This document shows, one piece after another, positions 47,001-58,943 of a stretch of DNA of 64,000 nt. The first letter of the stretch is position 1; each line of letters opens with the position of its first letter. The DNA lies in the NCBI GenBank assembly GCA_019722365.1, contig JADFUC010002211.1, forward strand, positions 1-64,000, in the 5' to 3' direction. The position numbers and the translations under genes were made by a program. Under the pieces are notes generated by a model, which saw only the letters and a list, made by a program, of their open reading frames with translations, did not search any database and had not been told where the DNA came from. This DNA comes from Lithospermum erythrorhizon. Taxonomy: Eukaryota; Streptophyta; Magnoliopsida; Boraginales; Boraginaceae.

Positions 47001-47496
47001 TCTCTCTCATTCGTTGTATGAAGGTTCAAGTAAATATTGGCGGTGAAAATTTCAGGCTTTGCAAAAGTAGACCCTACCTTTTCCACCACTTCAACAACTA
47101 GCGGTGCCATTAGTCTTTGCTTAGTTGCAAAGCTCACCCACCTCCCTATTCTTCTCCCCTTCTTTGTCCCCACAACCCATACCCCCACTCCCCGTTCATA
47201 TAATACTATTTCCATAATCAGTTTCCTTGTCCAAATCCATGTTCTTTATTCAAACCAAAATCTTTATCTGCCTCAAAGATTCCCAACTTTAACCCCATCC
47301 ACTCACTCTTCTCTCCTGGCTTCCTTTATCTTTTCATTCTCGAAATCAAACAAAACTCATTTATTGCTTCAACTATTTACTTCATAGTAGTTCATACCTC
47401 ATTTCACTTCATTCCAACTTAATATATTCATCTACACTTTTATATAGTTTTTCTTTCTTTCAATATAAAAATACCCAAAAAGGATAAAACTAAACT

Positions 47497-48420
47497 ATGA
47501 AAGGTGACTATTTAGGAGAAAAACAAGATCATCATCACACTCACTCAAATGCCACCAATATGTTTTCCAAGCATCATCCACCACCACAATTCCCCCACCC
47601 CACCTTCCACCTCCCCAACGCCGCCGCCGCCCTCGACCGCCAAACCTCCGAAGAAACCCCCACCACCACCCTTATCAAGAAAGAATCCACCACCAACCCT
47701 TCCTCCCACGACGGCGCCACCATTGAAATCCACCGCAGGCCACGTGGCAGACCACCCGGGTCCAAAAACAAACCCAAACCACCCATTATCATAACCCAAG
47801 AATCCGAACCTCCAATGAGCCCTTACATACTCGAACTATTACCAAACATAGACATTATTAAAACTGTAGAATACTTTTGTAATAAACGTTCCATAGGGTT
47901 ATGCATTCTTAGTGGTTCTGGCTCCGTTGCTAACGTCACTCTCCGACAACCTTCTACTACCCCCACCCCTAGCACCACTGTCACATTTCATGGCCGTTTC
48001 GATATTTTGTCCATTTCAGCTACAATATTACCTAATAATATGAAAAACAGTAATATTATTATTGATAGTAATAATAATGTGTATGGTGATTTCAAGATTT
48101 CACTAGCGGGGCCACAAGGGCAAGTGTTTGGTGGAGCTGTGGTGGGGCCATTAGCATCTGCAGGGGTTATCTACTTGATTGCAGCAACATGCACCAACCC
48201 ATGTTACCAAAGATTGCCACTTGAAGATGAAGGATCAAGAAGTGGGGTTGTTTCAAGTGGTGGTGGAGGCGTTGAGAGTGAGGGGCACCACCACTCGCCG
48301 CCGGGGAGTTCCGGTGGTGGCCATGCATCGGCTGAAGGGGGGGGAATGTATTTGCCTTCAGATATTATTTGGGCACCTACTGCTAGACAACCTCTGCCTC
48401 CACAACCGCCGCCATATTAA
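47497..48420 (+). CDS. AT-hook motif nuclear-localized (AHL) protein, type I, intronless
   Basis: A single open frame of 307 codons. The N-terminus is His/Pro/Asn-rich. One AT-hook with the type-I extension, RGRPPGSKNKPKPP, lies at about residues 83-96 and would bind the minor groove of AT-rich DNA. A PPC/DUF296 domain follows (about 103-235), with HGRFDILSISATILP and GQVFGGAVVGPL, which in this family mediates trimer formation and partner binding. A Gly/Ser/Pro-rich tail ends in QPLPPQPPPY. Plant clade-A AHLs carry one type-I AT-hook, usually lack introns, and act in the nucleus on chromatin, hypocotyl growth, flowering or transposon silencing. Length is as usual, with no frame break. A TATATA at 47441-47446 may be its TATA box. 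The particular AHL number cannot be assigned by eye. Confidence 0.92.
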   Translation: MKGDYLGEKQDHHHTHSNATNMFSKHHPPPQFPHPTFHLPNAAAALDRQTSEETPTTTLIKKESTTNPSSHDGATIEIHRRPRGRPPGSKNKPKPPIIITQESEPPMSPYILELLPNIDIIKTVEYFCNKRSIGLCILSGSGSVANVTLRQPSTTPTPSTTVTFHGRFDILSISATILPNNMKNSNIIIDSNNNVYGDFKISLAGPQGQVFGGAVVGPLASAGVIYLIAATCTNPCYQRLPLEDEGSRSGVVSSGGGGVESEGHHHSPPGSSGGGHASAEGGGMYLPSDIIWAPTARQPLPPQPPPY

Positions 48421-48489
48421 GATTACGTGGTGGCTTAAGTTTTGTGGTTTTGGACTTCTGGTTGTAATTTTGTTATCCTTTGAGAGTTC

Positions 48490-48722
48490 GTTGTTGGGTT
48501 ATAAATCGAGGGATGTGTATGTTCGGAAGTAGGACCGGATCAGGCTGTCTTGCAAGAGAGGATCGGACACGAAACATACAGCAGTGAGGTTGTAAATCGA
48601 GAGATATGTTGAAATTGTAAATCGAGGGATATGTTGAAATTGTAAATCGAGGGATATGCATGAACCGGACCGAGCTGTATGTCCTGAAAGAGAGGATCAG
48701 ACACGAAACCGACAGCAGTCCC
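48490..48722 (+). repeat. Nested repeats just downstream of the AHL gene
   Basis: A ~25-bp unit around GTAAATCGAGGGATATG occurs in tandem near 48592, 48617 and 48642, with a fourth relative near 48499. In addition a longer block recurs at about 48530-48588 and 48664-48720 (GGACCGGATCAGGCTGT versus GGACCGAGCTGTATGT, then AGAGAGGATC-GACACGAAAC and GACAGCAGT/ACAGCAGT). It starts about 70 bp after the AHL stop and so probably lies in its 3' UTR. Confidence 0.75.
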
Positions 48723-50569
48723 ATGATATTTCAGCAAAGTATTTCCATTTAACGGAGTCTATCTAGCGTATCATTCTATCACCTTATTACCTACCAACTC
48801 ATTTATGATATGATGCGTAATTTTATTATCCCTGTGGTTATGTTATGATGATGATATTAGTGTGAAAAGAAGTCTTTGAGTATTAACTTTGTAATTACTG
48901 AAAAGAAGCTTCACATTTGATTAAAACAAAACTGTCTTACCATACATTTTTTAGTTTTATCATTTTCAAATTAATTTTATATAATGTTTGTGTTATAATT
49001 TTAATAAAGTATAATCAATGAGTGTACTTAAGTCAATAAAACAAACGGATGTATTAAGTTAGCATTACTGTCAAATTTTTATGTTTGATTTTTATATTTA
49101 TTTAAATAATGTTGGTATTATGTCTTACGTAATATCTGAATATTAAAAATATATAAGCAGTCTTAAAACAAAAATTGTCACACATTAAAAATTACAAAAT
49201 TATAAAAGGAAAGTATTATGCATGATGTGTAAGCTTAATAATGGATTGAAAATAGTACAAAAGATTTATTGGGACATTAATATAACGAGGCAACGCATCT
49301 TGAAAAATACTGGAAATTATGTAAACGATAAACGTTATCTAATAAAGAATATAATACTAAAACGATTATTAAATTGAATTGGAGAATTCATATGTTACTA
49401 CTTTTTGAAAGGTCAATTGTTGGTTTCTTTCTTTAAAGTAGTCCATCTTGATTGACTTTCTATATTAAACTTTGAAGTTTGAGAATGAGCATTACTGCGT
49501 CAGCTGCCTCTGGTATGGGTCTTTTGGGATACTCTGTTTCTTCTGCAGACTGCACAAAGTCTGTGGTGAAAGATAAAACACACTGCACACCATTACAGCT
49601 TCTTCTGGACCAGTTTTATTTTGTTATATAAATCTAATTTTAGTAATTAAGTAAAATCATAAAATAAATAACATAGGACTTTTTATACATGGTATCCCAA
49701 ATAAATATTGGACAATTACTTTAGAAGGGCCTGAGAAATTTGTGGAAAATCTGAGTTTTCGATGACAAAGATAATAATGAAATCATTACACCAGAATAAT
49801 AAAATTCTTATCTCTGACTATTTCTAAAATATAATTATTAACATAAAATGTATTTTGCCATAATACTAATAACTATAAAGGCAAAACCCACTAACTTGTT
49901 GAGTCTAGAATAACTAAAAGTTCTTTTTGGGTCCCAAATATAATAACATCTACTTTCGATATGAAACTTAAATAAAAAATTTAAATTAATCCAGAATTCC
50001 AACATATTTTGAATATTTTTGTTGTCCCATGTACATTTTCTCTATTTGAAATCTTGAGGGTATATTTTGAACAAGATAAGTATGTTACTACCTTCAATTT
50101 TTATTTATTTTGGAAAATCACCAACTAATTAATTTCATATTTGTTTGGAGTGATGTAAAATGAAGATGAAGACTCATTTACCACTACTTTAAACTAAATT
50201 AACAATGAATCTTAAGGAATGTTACATCCACAAATCATTTCTTTATCTTTTTATTGTTTTATTTGATATATTATTCAAGCTAATAAAAGCGGTGTCAATA
50301 AATGTAGCATTGTATGGAGGTGAGCTTGGATGGCGAGACATGGCATGGCGAGCAGAGTCATAGCAGGTATCTTGATGAGATTTGAAAGGATTATGTCTTG
50401 TGTGGCTGTGCAAAGTTGTGTCATTCTGGCCGCCAATCAACATCGGATCTGGTGCTTACTAATTTTCGTACATTAAGGGGTGGCGATGGTTTTCTGTGAA
50501 CATAAAATATTTCTTATGAGTTATAATTGCACATAGCGAGCCTAAGTCTTTAGAAATACTACGATTAAA
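48723..50569. other. AT-rich intergenic DNA
   Basis: About 1.85 kb with no recognisable gene or repeat up to the left LTR of the gypsy element. The minus frame at 50243-50443 matches nothing known. Confidence 0.55.
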
Positions 50570-51240
50570 ATCCTGTTGAAAGAAAGACAACTCGGGAGGA
50601 GATACCGATTTTGAGAGAATAGGCCTTGTTATTCAGAAAGTCGTATTGTGATGTGATAAATTTAAACTTCCGTGACGTGGTATAAGGTTGCATAACCTGC
50701 AAGTATATTATAAAGTTCTTTAGTTGGGCGGGAAATTTGGAATATAGATCCACCGCCCCACTTTTGGAAAGGTTCACGTGAGAGGATCTTCGGGGGTCTT
50801 CTTAGGCCGGATTAGCGGGGACTGGGCCAGAGGTGCAGTTGCATCTGCCACCTTGGGCACCACATGCTACGTCGCGACTCTGGTCTCACCCCAGGTAAAA
50901 TTGGGTTCAATTCACTCGAGGTCTCGAGGTGCTCCGGGTACCTACTTGAATGACTGATCGATCATGATGTTTCAATGATAAAATTCGGTATTTATGGGGA
51001 AGAGTGTAGACTTTAATACAGAGGGTATTTAGCATTCTACATAAATGGAGTAAATGAGAAAGGATATTTATGAGAGATCTCAAGGTCTCGGTTGAAATTA
51101 CGTCGAAGTGTACTCTATATACGTGATCGTCGGTCAGCGTCGGAGGACAAAAAGACTTCTTTTGTCTTTATTTAGAAGATGGGCTCGTTAGTTGTGATAG
51201 TAAGAATGCTATTTATATCGTTGCCACTGTGTTTTGATTT
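50570..51240 (-). repeat. Left (3') LTR of the gypsy element
   Basis: Matching blocks with the right copy include TTAGTTGGGCGGG, TTTTGGAAAGGTTC, GACTCTGGTCT, AAATTGGGTTC, GAGGTGCTC, GTATTTATGG and GGACAAAAAGACTT. Edges are uncertain by tens of bases. Confidence 0.6.
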
Positions 51241-51999
51241 ATTGTGCCATGTTTTTCTAAAATGGTTAAACAATAGCCAGGTATTAAATAAGATTTAAAC
51301 ACACAGTTCCATAGCCCCCGACCACCAAAATTCCCAAGTCCAACCGTATCTCCTCTTTTTTCCACATAAAAAGATAGCATTCTCTTACTCGCTCTTCCTT
51401 GAGTGAAGATAATCTGAAAATGATAAATCGGAACATCGTATAAGGTTTAGTTTGAAACGACTTGGTCATTTTGCATGATACTTCCTCGGTTTATTGGAGG
51501 GAAAATGGTTAGGAACTATTTAATTGTCTGAAATGATGGTCATTTTGAGTCTTCTTCGGGAACATGAGGAGGAAATAGTTTGAGAACTATTTAATTAATG
51601 CAAAATGACTTAGTCATTTTGAGATCTTCCACTAAACTTATGCGAGGGGAAATAGTTGATTGTAAAAGGGAGATTTTCATTTATTGATCAAAAGTAGGTT
51701 AATATCCCTCCGGATGGTGGCGCTTGCCCCTAGCTTTTACAAAGATCGAGATTTCTCCCCAAGTCAAACATAATACTTTTTAATTGATCCCGTGCCGTGG
51801 TCGAGGCTTTTTGAGAGTTCCTCGAGCTTATAGAGTTCTTGTAAACTTCTTGAACCCGATAAAGACTTCCAGCTTGGTATAGAGTTTATTCGATTCTTGA
51901 AAGTGACTAAGCATGCGACACTCGAGACAAGATTCTCATACGAATTATACATTCTTAACCCTTGACTTTGTAAAATCGAGACATTGCCCGTTTTTATAA

Positions 52000-52700
52000 C
52001 GCATTGACTGTTGATGCCGATCCACCGATTCATCGACGAATCGACATTTTCACCAGCGTCGTCATTTTCTCTTCCTCATGTAATCACGCCTAATGTTGGA
52101 TAGGCAAACATTGATAGGTAGAACAACCATCCATGGAGCTAAGGCTGAGGGTTTCACATCGAGGTTTGAAGGTGTCGTTCGATAAGATCCGCAAAACCTG
52201 TCGATTCCTTATGCCGTTGGCATCCCGTTTAAGGAGATTCTTCTTGATTCCCGTGAATATAGTTGGCTTCATTACCTCTACTTGTCATTTATCGCATGGA
52301 TAACATACGAAAGAACAAAAGCGGTGTTCAATTCAGTCTAGTGCCGCGTTCCTTGATTACCCTTGAATTCGAGATTGCTGATCAATTATCGCGATACCAG
52401 ATCTTGGGGACATGCTTGGTAATAACATTTCAAAGGAATTCCTCGATGGCCTACATTTGTGCTTAAAGGAGGCGGCCTCGGCCCGTTGTTAGCTTTGATC
52501 CACCGCGACCACGACATGCTTTTGTACTGACATTTGACCGGTGGTTTTTGAACTAGCACGACCAAGTCGTGCCCCGAGATAGTAGAAAGAGGATCGGACA
52601 CACCCGCAGAGGGGGACATTTCCGCTTCTGAGGTAGCCAGCGGGATGCAATTTGCGTTCTTTGACATACGTCACGCGTTTATTCACATCTCCGTTCATCC
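52000..52700 (-). pseudogene. Integrase remnant of the gypsy element
   Basis: Near 52489-52540 the minus strand reads TTGQMSVQKHVVVAVDQS, corresponding to the start of the gypsy integrase core (family pattern GQ-KYLVVAVDYFTKWVE, in which the Asp is catalytic). Stops and frame changes follow. The rest of the core is not clearly readable. Confidence 0.5.
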
Positions 52701-52876
52701 TTCATGATCGTGGGCCAATAATATCCCACCCTCGTTATTTTGAGGGCCAAAGAATGTCCTCCTATATGATGTCCTGAGGCATTGTCCCTTAAATGTACCA
52801 CCATTGTTACAAAATTAAGTCTATTTTGGTCTCGAGACACAAAAGAGTGGACCTAGGCGGAGACCGTTTATACAAT

Positions 52877-53506
52877 TCATCTTGGATCGGTAGATTGTAG
52901 CTTGATTAACCACTCTTGGCCTCGATTTATCACAAGGGAGTTCTCGTACACGGAATGTCGAGCCGTTTGGGCCGCCCGATCGAGGAGCTTCTTCGGGGTA
53001 GGCGTGTGTGTCTCCTTCCATATGAATGGGATGATACTCGGCCTCGACACATGCACATCCACAGGCAAGTCTCCGAGAAATGCGTGGTGGCTGCTTTGGA
53101 CAAATTCGATATGTATATGTTCATTATGGCGTGAGGAATGTGTTCGGCTATGAAGTACTCGAACCCTTTTGTTAAAATTGATACCTTGGCGTGATAGCCG
53201 TAGTATCGCTCTTGCTCCAGTCGCCTGATACATTTGGGCGACTGACAAACACCAGGCTACTAGCCGATGAATCTTGAGGGCTTGTGCTATTTGGAGCCCC
53301 GTAACCATGGCCTCATATTCGGCCTTATTGTTGGTAGCTTTGAATGAAAATAGAAGGGCATATTCAAACACTTCACCTTCCGGCCTATCGAGAATCAGCT
53401 CCGGACCCCACTTTAAATTTCGTCCGTATAATTTCAACGAGGGATCTCCTTGGTTCCCGCTACGAGGGCCTTGGACCTCTTGAGTAAAGCGAGCCGTACC
53501 TCCCAC
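52877..53506 (-). pseudogene. RNase H remnant of the gypsy element
   Basis: An open frame of 209 codons on the minus strand contains FSFKATNNKAEYEAMVTGLQ, the hallmark of the plant Ty3/gypsy (Tat/Athila) RNase H domain, with the Glu of NKAEYEA as an active-site residue. After IHRLVAW the expected DSQLVV motif is lost through a frame change, so the long open frame is partly out of register. Confidence 0.75.
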
Positions 53507-53884
53507 TTCAAAATCCGCCCGGCTTGTACTTTTCGCGCTTTAGTTTGGGGTTATAGTTGACTTGAGCTTCAGTAATTGATCGCCCGGTGTTCGTCAGCCT
53601 CCATCATCGAGGGATTATACAATATCTAACTTGATCGGTTGGTACGGTCGTTACTTTGATGGGATGTGCCTTAAAATATGCCTTGAGTTTTCATCGGCGG
53701 TGATGATAACGGCGAATACGAATTTTTTCAATTAAGGGAATCGACTATTACTGCTCCGCTGGAGGACACTTGAGCATGGTAGACTAAGTCTTTGAGGCAT
53801 GCTTCCTCCACTTAGCGAGCGCTGCCTACCCCCACCGAGGATGCAACGAGGAAGGTACATAATTGTAGTTAGACTCCCTCGGCA

Positions 53885-54300
53885 TTAGCAGGTTCGGGGA
53901 CCCCAAATACTCTTTTTAACTCCGTGAGAGAAGCTACCGCTCTCGATCCCAAAGAAGTTCTTTGAAAAATGGGAGGTTCGATGCTTGGCTTGGAAATGAA
54001 TCGAATCGGGAGTGGCATGACACCTTGTCAACCTTTGAACTTCTTTATAAGATGTAGGGAGACTCGTATTAGGATAGCCTCGATTTATCGGGGGTTGGGC
54101 TGGAAATACCTCGCTTATCATAAGCAGGGAACGCTTCCCGATGTTACCTCGAGAAGGAGCATTTTTTGAGGATTTATCTAAGCAGGGATGATCTTAATTC
54201 TTCCAAAAGTTTATAAAATTTTACGAGATGATACGCCAGCGACTTTAACAAGCATAACTCGATTCACCATCCTTTGATAGGTTGCTCCCGAATTCTTCAA
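53885..54300 (-). pseudogene. Reverse transcriptase remnant of the gypsy element
   Basis: At about 54289-54250 the minus strand encodes GATYQRMVNRVM, which in gypsy RTs lies just before the YVDD active site. Further on, SYKEVQRLTRC and the segment that follows match the KEVQRLTGR-AALNRFIS connection region. The YVDD motif itself was not found intact. Confidence 0.6.
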
Positions 54301-57099
54301 CCCCGTTTCTTGACGAATGGCGTCACTCTCAATGATAGATCCCGTATTGCGTTATGAATGCCGTTTTCTCTTGTTCTTCTTAAGTAGCAAGAGTGTTGAT
54401 GATATCCTGAAGCGTCAAAGGAAATCGAAGACACCAAATATCGTAATCCTTGACCTTCCTAAGCGAGGTAATGGGTAATAATCCTTGAGGCGTACTTTGT
54501 TCAAGTGGTAAAATCGGTTGCACATCCTCCATGTATTCGATTTTCACCGGCGACAACATTGGCTATCCAATTAAGGGAACTAGAGTTCTCGAATAGCATT
54601 GGCTTTTTTGCCAACTCTTGCGATCTCATACGTATACTAGGCGAGGTTCTTTCATGCAGGAAGTTCCTCGTTTTACTACAATAATGGCTTGGAAATGCAG
54701 GTCTGCATGCAATGAAGCGAGGCTGTCAACACACCGAGACATGTCTCGGTCCCCCGTGCGAAGACCTCGAACTAGGTGTATCGACTCCTTACGGTGCATA
54801 AAAAGAATTTTCGTGCCTATTACGAAGAATGCCCACATACAGTCAGCTTCGAAAGGAACGACTCCGACTCCTTGTGAGGTTTCCCGTCACTTTCCTTGCC
54901 ACTCTTTAGGGTCATTATCTTGAATTGTTCCTTGAGCACTTAGGCTGATGTTGCCACTTTCTTTAGGAGTCTTTATCTTGCTTCGCTTCTTGAACCTTCG
55001 CAGTAGGGGCGAGAGACTTTCGACTTCTTTTTCGAGGCGTGATGAGGTACACCAAGTATGACATCGGCAGGTTGTATGGCGCCTGCCTTTACGGTCTCTT
55101 GGGGTAATCTCTCCGATCACTCGGCGATGAGAGACTTCTACATTTCGGATGGAGAGGGAGATACCACCGCCCTCAAAGCATTGAGGAGAGGTCTTCCGAT
55201 AAGGCCATTATACGATGAATCCCGAGGCTATCCTCACAGTAGAAAGGAGTTCCATTGTTGTGGTTTCTAGGTGCTTTCCGCGTTAGATCAATTTTGTTAT
55301 TCGTCGGATACACGAGTGTCCACAATGAACGGTAGGGGTGGATATTGGTTTCCAAGTGTTTGCGAGGGAGGCCTAGTTGATCGTAGAAACTTTTGATATA
55401 GGATATCGACGAGCTTCACATTGACCAAGCGTTGACGACCAAAAAGGATTTCTGATTATAGGACTAATGACCCGGAGGAGGATCGTCGTGGCAATTCGAC
55501 CTGGGATTCGCTCTTTGAAAGGTGATTGGTTCTCGATCTATTGTGTCATCGTAGGGGGCCGCATCATTATCACTTATCAGCCTCCGCGTATTCGTCGAAG
55601 AATTGTTAACCTTCTATACGCGAAGGACACCACGATACTCTCCTTACAAACTCCTTCAGTTGCCCTCGTCGGATCAATTTTTCTATCTTTGTTTTCAAAA
55701 GTCGACACTAAATCCGTGTTGTGGCCATGATGCTGTGGTATTCTGATACTTATTTTCATCCCTCCGGTTGAGTAATTTTCATGACTTGTGTGGCCTAGGA
55801 AGCCTTCTTTTATGTACCAGCGAAATGAGTGCTGGGTACCACGAGTAGGGTCTAGAATGTGATCTTGGGGTCTCACAACATTTATCCATTCTTCTCCCGG
55901 GGGGACACTTGCCGCTTTTGTCTTTTTAAAAGAAGTTTCTGCTTTCTTTGGGTTTTGAGCGATCTGAGCCGAGGCCCTTTGCTGGAGACTTTAGGGGCGT
56001 ACTTAAATGCTTTTACGCCGAACTTGGCAGTACTCCTACGGCAACTGAGTTTGACCTCCTCCCGATTTGATCCATTGAATTCTGAGTTTGGATAATTCAT
56101 TTCAAGTATTAGGAGGCGCTCAATGCCAATTTCTCCTTGAGGTCGTATCTACCATTACATGAAAAGAAATGAAATCATGGTAACCTTTTCATTGGCCATT
56201 TGGAGAGGATTTAATTCGCCCAACTGTATTGAAATGCGAGGTGGCGGCGCTCCCCGACTTATCTCCCCGGTTTTTACATTTGTAGCTCCGTTAGCGTCAC
56301 TTTCTGCGTCGTCATGACCAACATTGACGCCCCAAACTTGTCCATAAATAGGTCCACAATATACTTGCAGTGATCTATGAAATCGGTGGTAATTTGTGAA
56401 AGAACCATTTCAAAACTTTATGCGACAAGCTACTGAGGAGAGAAAATACCAGCGCGTACCTCGTCGTCGTGGCTCAAAAGAGAGAGTTGGGAGTCGAAGG
56501 CCTTTGAGGAGTGATTGCTCGAGTCTCGAATCCATTGAAAGTCTTGAACCCAGGCATCTACTGAATCCATTAGGCATCATAACCTTCCACCTTAAAAGAG
56601 ACTTGAAAAGCAGAGTAGCAAGTGTTGTGTTTAGCGGCCTCGACCATGGGTGATGCCTTTAAGAAGTATCTAAAGCTCATCCACACCATTTTCAATTACG
56701 CATTACTACTCTTATCTGACTTCATGCCTAGTTGAGGAGCTCGGTTGAAAGCTTGGCTTCCGGTAATCTTGTGGTCTTCTTGTGCTTGTTTATCCTTGTG
56801 ATGACTTGGATACTCCTTGATACGGGACCTTTCAGGAGTCACGATCGGAGTTTCCACTTTCTTGATCGGTTTCCACTGGCCAGGGGACTTCGGGAGTATT
56901 GTCCGAGGTGGTTAAATCATAACCAGATCGGTGGTTCGATCGTCTAGTATGTGAATTACTAGAATCTCCGTCATCTGATAAATCACTTATCCTGGTTGTT
57001 GTGACTGGACTCGTTATCAGGGCGGTGGTGGTCAATAGGGACCTTTGCTTTGCAGGTGTCCCTTTGACGACGTCACTCTGACATCCTCCGTGAATCGCT

Positions 57100-57720
57100 C
57101 ACATGGTACGATGTTGTAAAGGGAGATTCACGTGTCCCCAGCGGGAGCCAATTGATATGGTAAGTGCGAGGCCTAGGCGTGGCGTGAGTGCCAGGGGTTG
57201 CCTCCCTGCATATCTATATATTCTCTGGTTCTTGATTGGGCGAGGGGTTAGAATGTTGATCTCGCCCTTTGGAAGAGGTTCCGTCTGAGGAATCTTAATT
57301 CTTCTTCAGTTAGCGTGGAGCGAGGATACAGTTACGCTCGCCCGCCTCTAGGCAGCTCTGGCTGCCCTTGTCTTGACTCTGGTCTAGCAGGTAAATTGGG
57401 TTCGATTCATAAGTGCCGAGGTGCTCAGTACCTCTGTGCTTTGAAGCCAGGAAGTGATGTGATCATTCAGATAAAATTAGTATTTATCGAGAGAAGAGTG
57501 GGCACCAAAAGGGCATTTAGCATTGCAGCCAAATAGAAGTAAATGAAGGGGTATTTATAGGGATAATTTCGAAGGTCTCGATTGAGGAGATTATCGAGTG
57601 GCCATCCCTACTTACATTGGTGATGGAATCACATCGGAGGGACAAAAATCTTTCTTTTTGTCTTCGTTTAAGTAAGAACTTTGGTTGTGATAAGAGTTCT
57701 TGGGATGCAGGCGAGTCTAT
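57100..57720 (-). repeat. Right (5') LTR of the gypsy element
   Basis: Same block order as the left copy: GATTGGGCGAGGG, TTTGGAAGAGGTTC, GACTCTGGTCTAGCAGG, AAATTGGGTTC, GAGGTGCTC, GTATTTATCG, GGACAAAAATCTTT. Numerous small indels relative to the left LTR. Confidence 0.6.
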
Positions 57721-57740
57721 AATATAAAATATAGCTTTGA

Positions 57741-58943
57741 TTGTACAATTGCAGTGTTTAAAACCATATTTGTTGTTTTCATAATATCAGGTTGAGTGTA
57801 TTGACTGCAATGATAAATTTGCACTGATGATAAAGATGATCACAATCCAGACTTTCTTGGATGTTCAGATGGGTAAACAACACCTTTTGAACCCAAAGAT
57901 AGGTGGGTGCATATTTCAATGGGGTTGCAAGTGTTGCAGCCTTAAGTGATCATAAGATGACAGGAAACTTGGATTGATACCATCAGTGTTCTTTATCAAC
58001 CATCAAACTGTACTTACCTTTCTCTTGCAATGGTCCTATCTTTTTATTTACGTCAACAGCATAATTTAGTACAGTAGAAAGTAACGAAAAACACTTGCGT
58101 GACGATGAGACACTTGTATCCCCCATCCTAAATGTTTGGAATAATTTACCATTTTTAAAAATATCAAAATAAAATGTTACTCCGTATTTTGACTTGTTAT
58201 GAAGGTAAGAAATAAAAGAAAAATTAAAAAATTTAAGGGCGATTTGAATTTTTATTAAATTTAGTGCAAAATTAAATGAGAGCCTAACAATTCAGGATGA
58301 AATGAGTACTAACTACTAACTAGTAACTACCATTCAATTGACGTTTTAGTTTATCCATATAAAATCTTTACCATCAATTATTTTTATTATATTATGAAAA
58401 ATTACAAGATCATAATATTATGAAAATATTTTAAAGACAAATTCAATCCTATCAAATGTATATTTAATCAATCTATGCTTAGGCGAAAAACAAGTAATAA
58501 ATAAAGGGCTTACAAAATCATATTATGTAGTTTCCTAACCTTTCAGAAAAGTATTTGAATTCAATCCATCACTAAATCAACTCTAATGCATGCTTGGTAA
58601 TTTAGGTAAATGATTATACCAAATTCAAGGGTGAGGCTTCCATCAATGAAATTATTTAACATATACGGTACCAATAACTTGAAAAAAAACTGTACTTTAC
58701 GAAACTGAAAACCAAAAAACTAATTAAAATTCATTTCTGAATAAAATACATTGTGAAAATTAGACCTCAAAATGGTTTTAAAAACGTAGGTGACCCTTGA
58801 TAAGTGCTACTCCGTTTCTAGATTCATTATACATTCCTAAACAAATGCCCTTATCCACTATTGATACATAGAGTGGGATGGGCAAACCTCTAAGGCAGAG
58901 TCCTAATGACCCATGTGTTTCAATGAGAAGAAAGTGCATGAAC
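57741..58943. other. Intergenic DNA between the gypsy element and ALG9
   Basis: No gene was seen. It is AT-rich, and the part near 58780-58943 should include the ALG9 3' UTR (minus strand). Confidence 0.55.

Larger units (their letters stand above)
50570..57740 (-). mobile_element. Old Ty3/gypsy (Tat-like) LTR retrotransposon
   Basis: Related terminal sequences at about 50570-51240 and 57100-57720 flank about 5.9 kb whose minus strand carries broken pol domains in the order reverse transcriptase (about 54300-53885), RNase H (53506-52877), integrase (about 52700-52000). RT-RH-IN order is diagnostic of Ty3/gypsy rather than copia. Frames are broken every few hundred bases by stops and shifts, so it is not active. 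The LTRs differ by many indels, so the insertion is old. Limits are approximate because the LTR ends are degraded. It lies downstream of ALG9, whose coding region it does not touch. Confidence 0.75.

Noticed and set aside
47037..47387. 116-codon plus-strand frame upstream of the AHL gene
   Set aside because: It is Ser/Thr/Pro/Leu-rich as expected from C/T-rich leader DNA, matches no family, and precedes a strong single-exon gene.
47545..47799. Gly-rich minus-strand frames opposite the AHL N-terminus
   Set aside because: They are shadows of the Pro/Thr/His-rich coding strand.
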